A stretch of DNA of 7,375 nucleotides from Pseudonocardia sp. (GTDB lineage: Bacteria > Actinomycetota > Actinomycetes > Mycobacteriales > Pseudonocardiaceae), in contig JAKDLE010000128.1 of the NCBI GenBank assembly GCA_030453005.1, positions 1 to 7,375 of the forward strand, written 5' to 3'. A model generated the notes under the pieces. It saw only the letters and a program-made list of their open reading frames with translations. It ran no database searches and was not told the origin of the DNA. The translations under genes were made by a program, and so were the position numbers. This document shows, in pieces, positions 6,407 to 7,375 of this stretch (its first letter is position 1; each line of letters begins with the position of its first letter).

Positions 6407-7372
6407 ATGACACTGTCCGAGATCCACATCCCCGACCCGGGCTTCGGCCCGGGGGACGACCTGCGCCACTGGCCCGCGGAACCCGGCGGCCGGATGCGCG
6501 ACTCCCTGTTCTGGGAGATGATCATGCCGGACGAGCGGCTGGGCCTGCAGGTCTACCTGTACCTCACCGCGCACGGCACGGCCGGCTTCAACGTCTGCGT
6601 CTGGGGCCCGGACGCCCAGCCGCTGGCCCTCGACCTCGGCGGCGGCAAGGTACCCGCCGACATGGACTTCGACGACTTCGCGATCGAGGGCCTCACGGTG
6701 CGCCAACCCGAGCTGCGCCGCACGGCCGAGGTGGCCTACGCGTCGGAGAACGTGCGGCTGGAGTACCGCTTCGAGGGAGTGCAGGACGCGTTCAGCTACC
6801 GCTCCAACCCCGACGGGCTGCCGGAGTGGTTCGCCGCCAACCGGCTCGAACAGACGGGGCGGGTCTCCGGGTTCCTGGAGGTCGCGGGCCGTCGCGTCGA
6901 GTGGGACCGGCGCATGGGCCACCGCGACCACTCCTGGGGCAACCGGGACTGGACCGTGCCGCACCACTGGAAGTGGCTCGTGGCCTACACCGAGTCCGGC
7001 CGGGCGGTCAACGGCTGGATCTGGATCGCGGGCGGGGAGTGGGGCTTCGCGGGCTCGGTGCTGCGGGCGGACGGTGTGACCGTCCCCGTCTCGCACATCG
7101 AGCAGCGGGCCACCTACCACGACGACATGTCGCAGAAGCGCCTGGACACCACGTTCGTCGACGTCGCGGGGGGCCGTACCGAGGTGGTCTTCGAGCGGTA
7201 CGGGCTGATCAGGCTCCCCACGAAGAAGGCTGCCACGAAGAAGGCTGTGGCCACCGAGATCTGGGAGGCCGCCTGCGACGTCACGATCGACGGCGAACCC
7301 GGAGCCGGCCAGTGGGAGACCCACTGGCCGAGCGACTACCTGACGCACCTCGTCGAGAGCAGGAGGCGGTGA
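6407..7372 (+). CDS. AttH/CrtC-like (DUF7064/DUF7065-type) protein of unknown function
   Basis: A 321-residue protein without signal peptide or membrane helix, so probably cytoplasmic. It is rich in Trp and aromatic beta-strand patterns. The most telling part is VEWDRRMGHRDHSWGNRDW (164-182), preceded by RLEQTGRVSGFLEVAG (146-161); a conserved His/Asp-x-x-Trp-Gly motif after a G.V...G strand is what I know from the two-lipocalin-like-domain AttH/CrtC group (carotenoid 1,2-hydratase relatives), and actinobacterial catabolic clusters carry relatives filed under DUF7064/DUF7065. The N-terminal half (about 30-130) would be the first barrel and the part after 165 the second. If the CrtC link holds, water addition to an isoprenoid-type double bond is conceivable, but this is speculation. 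A lysine-rich stretch (272-280) encoded by a 15-base tandem repeat interrupts the second half. It follows the crotonase pair by five bases and looks like part of the same operon. Confidence 0.7.
   Translation: MTLSEIHIPDPGFGPGDDLRHWPAEPGGRMRDSLFWEMIMPDERLGLQVYLYLTAHGTAGFNVCVWGPDAQPLALDLGGGKVPADMDFDDFAIEGLTVRQPELRRTAEVAYASENVRLEYRFEGVQDAFSYRSNPDGLPEWFAANRLEQTGRVSGFLEVAGRRVEWDRRMGHRDHSWGNRDWTVPHHWKWLVAYTESGRAVNGWIWIAGGEWGFAGSVLRADGVTVPVSHIEQRATYHDDMSQKRLDTTFVDVAGGRTEVVFERYGLIRLPTKKAATKKAVATEIWEAACDVTIDGEPGAGQWETHWPSDYLTHLVESRRR
7218..7247 (+). repeat. Perfect tandem duplication of a 15-base unit inside the AttH/CrtC-like gene
   Basis: Unit CCACGAAGAAGGCTG occurs twice in direct contact (7218-7232 and 7233-7247). 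It is in frame and codes TKKAATKKA at residues 272-280, adding a basic, presumably exposed loop. Being AAG-rich it stands out from the surrounding GC-rich sequence. It looks like slipped-strand duplication. Confidence 0.85.
7361..7366 (+). promoter_or_regulatory. Ribosome binding site for a next gene just beyond the window
   Basis: AGGAGG sits within the last codons of the AttH/CrtC-like gene. The GTG at 7369, overlapping the TGA, is only two bases away, which is too close for good initiation; a start at about 7372-7378, beyond or at the window edge, is more likely. The operon therefore probably continues. Confidence 0.5.
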
Positions 7373-7375
7373 CGG

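Noticed and set aside
7369..7375. GTG start of the next gene overlapping the TGA at 7370-7372
   Set aside because: Only two bases separate it from AGGAGG at 7361-7366, and too little sequence follows to judge the frame.

Overview
The window is very GC-rich DNA with strong third-position G/C bias and AGGAGG-type ribosome sites. This fits a high-GC actinobacterium (Pseudonocardia-like is my guess; the sequence does not prove a genus). All supported genes lie on the + strand in one head-to-tail block. Gaps are 27 bases or less, with three start/stop overlaps and no visible terminator or internal promoter, so the block reads as one long catabolic operon that continues past both ends.

Layout: (1) the C-terminal end of an acetyl-CoA hydrolase/CoA-transferase family protein, 1-335; (2) an HMG-CoA lyase family enzyme, 332-1249; (3) a short-chain dehydrogenase closely resembling BadH (2-hydroxycyclohexanecarboxyl-CoA dehydrogenase), 1269-2027; (4) a crotonase of the MenB/BadI branch, whose known members close or open rings by (retro-)Dieckmann chemistry, 2027-2881; (5) a classical enoyl-CoA hydratase with both catalytic glutamates, 2894-3670; (6) a luciferase-like (LLM) flavin/F420 oxidoreductase, 3698-4744; (7, 8) a tandem pair of paralogous crotonases that lack both hydratase glutamates and carry Asp or Glu at another active-site position, 4762-5571 and 5571-6401; (9) a protein with an AttH/CrtC-like look and an HRDHSWG motif, 6407-7372. 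A strong ribosome site at 7361-7366 announces a further gene just outside.

Working model (inference): genes 5, 3 and 4 would perform hydration, oxidation and hydrolytic opening of an alicyclic 1-ene-carboxyl-CoA ring, as BadK, BadH and BadI do on cyclohexene-carboxyl-CoA. The HMG-CoA-lyase-like enzyme would then cleave a branched 3-hydroxy-dicarboxylyl-CoA made from the opened chain, and the CoA-transferase would handle the acid products. That combination suits a branched alicyclic or terpenoid substrate rather than plain cyclohexanecarboxylate. The LLM enzyme, the non-hydratase crotonase pair and the AttH-like protein would supply side-chain or upstream steps that cannot be named from sequence alone. 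No CoA ligase, acyl-CoA dehydrogenase, regulator, transporter, RNA gene, CRISPR array or mobile element is seen in the window.
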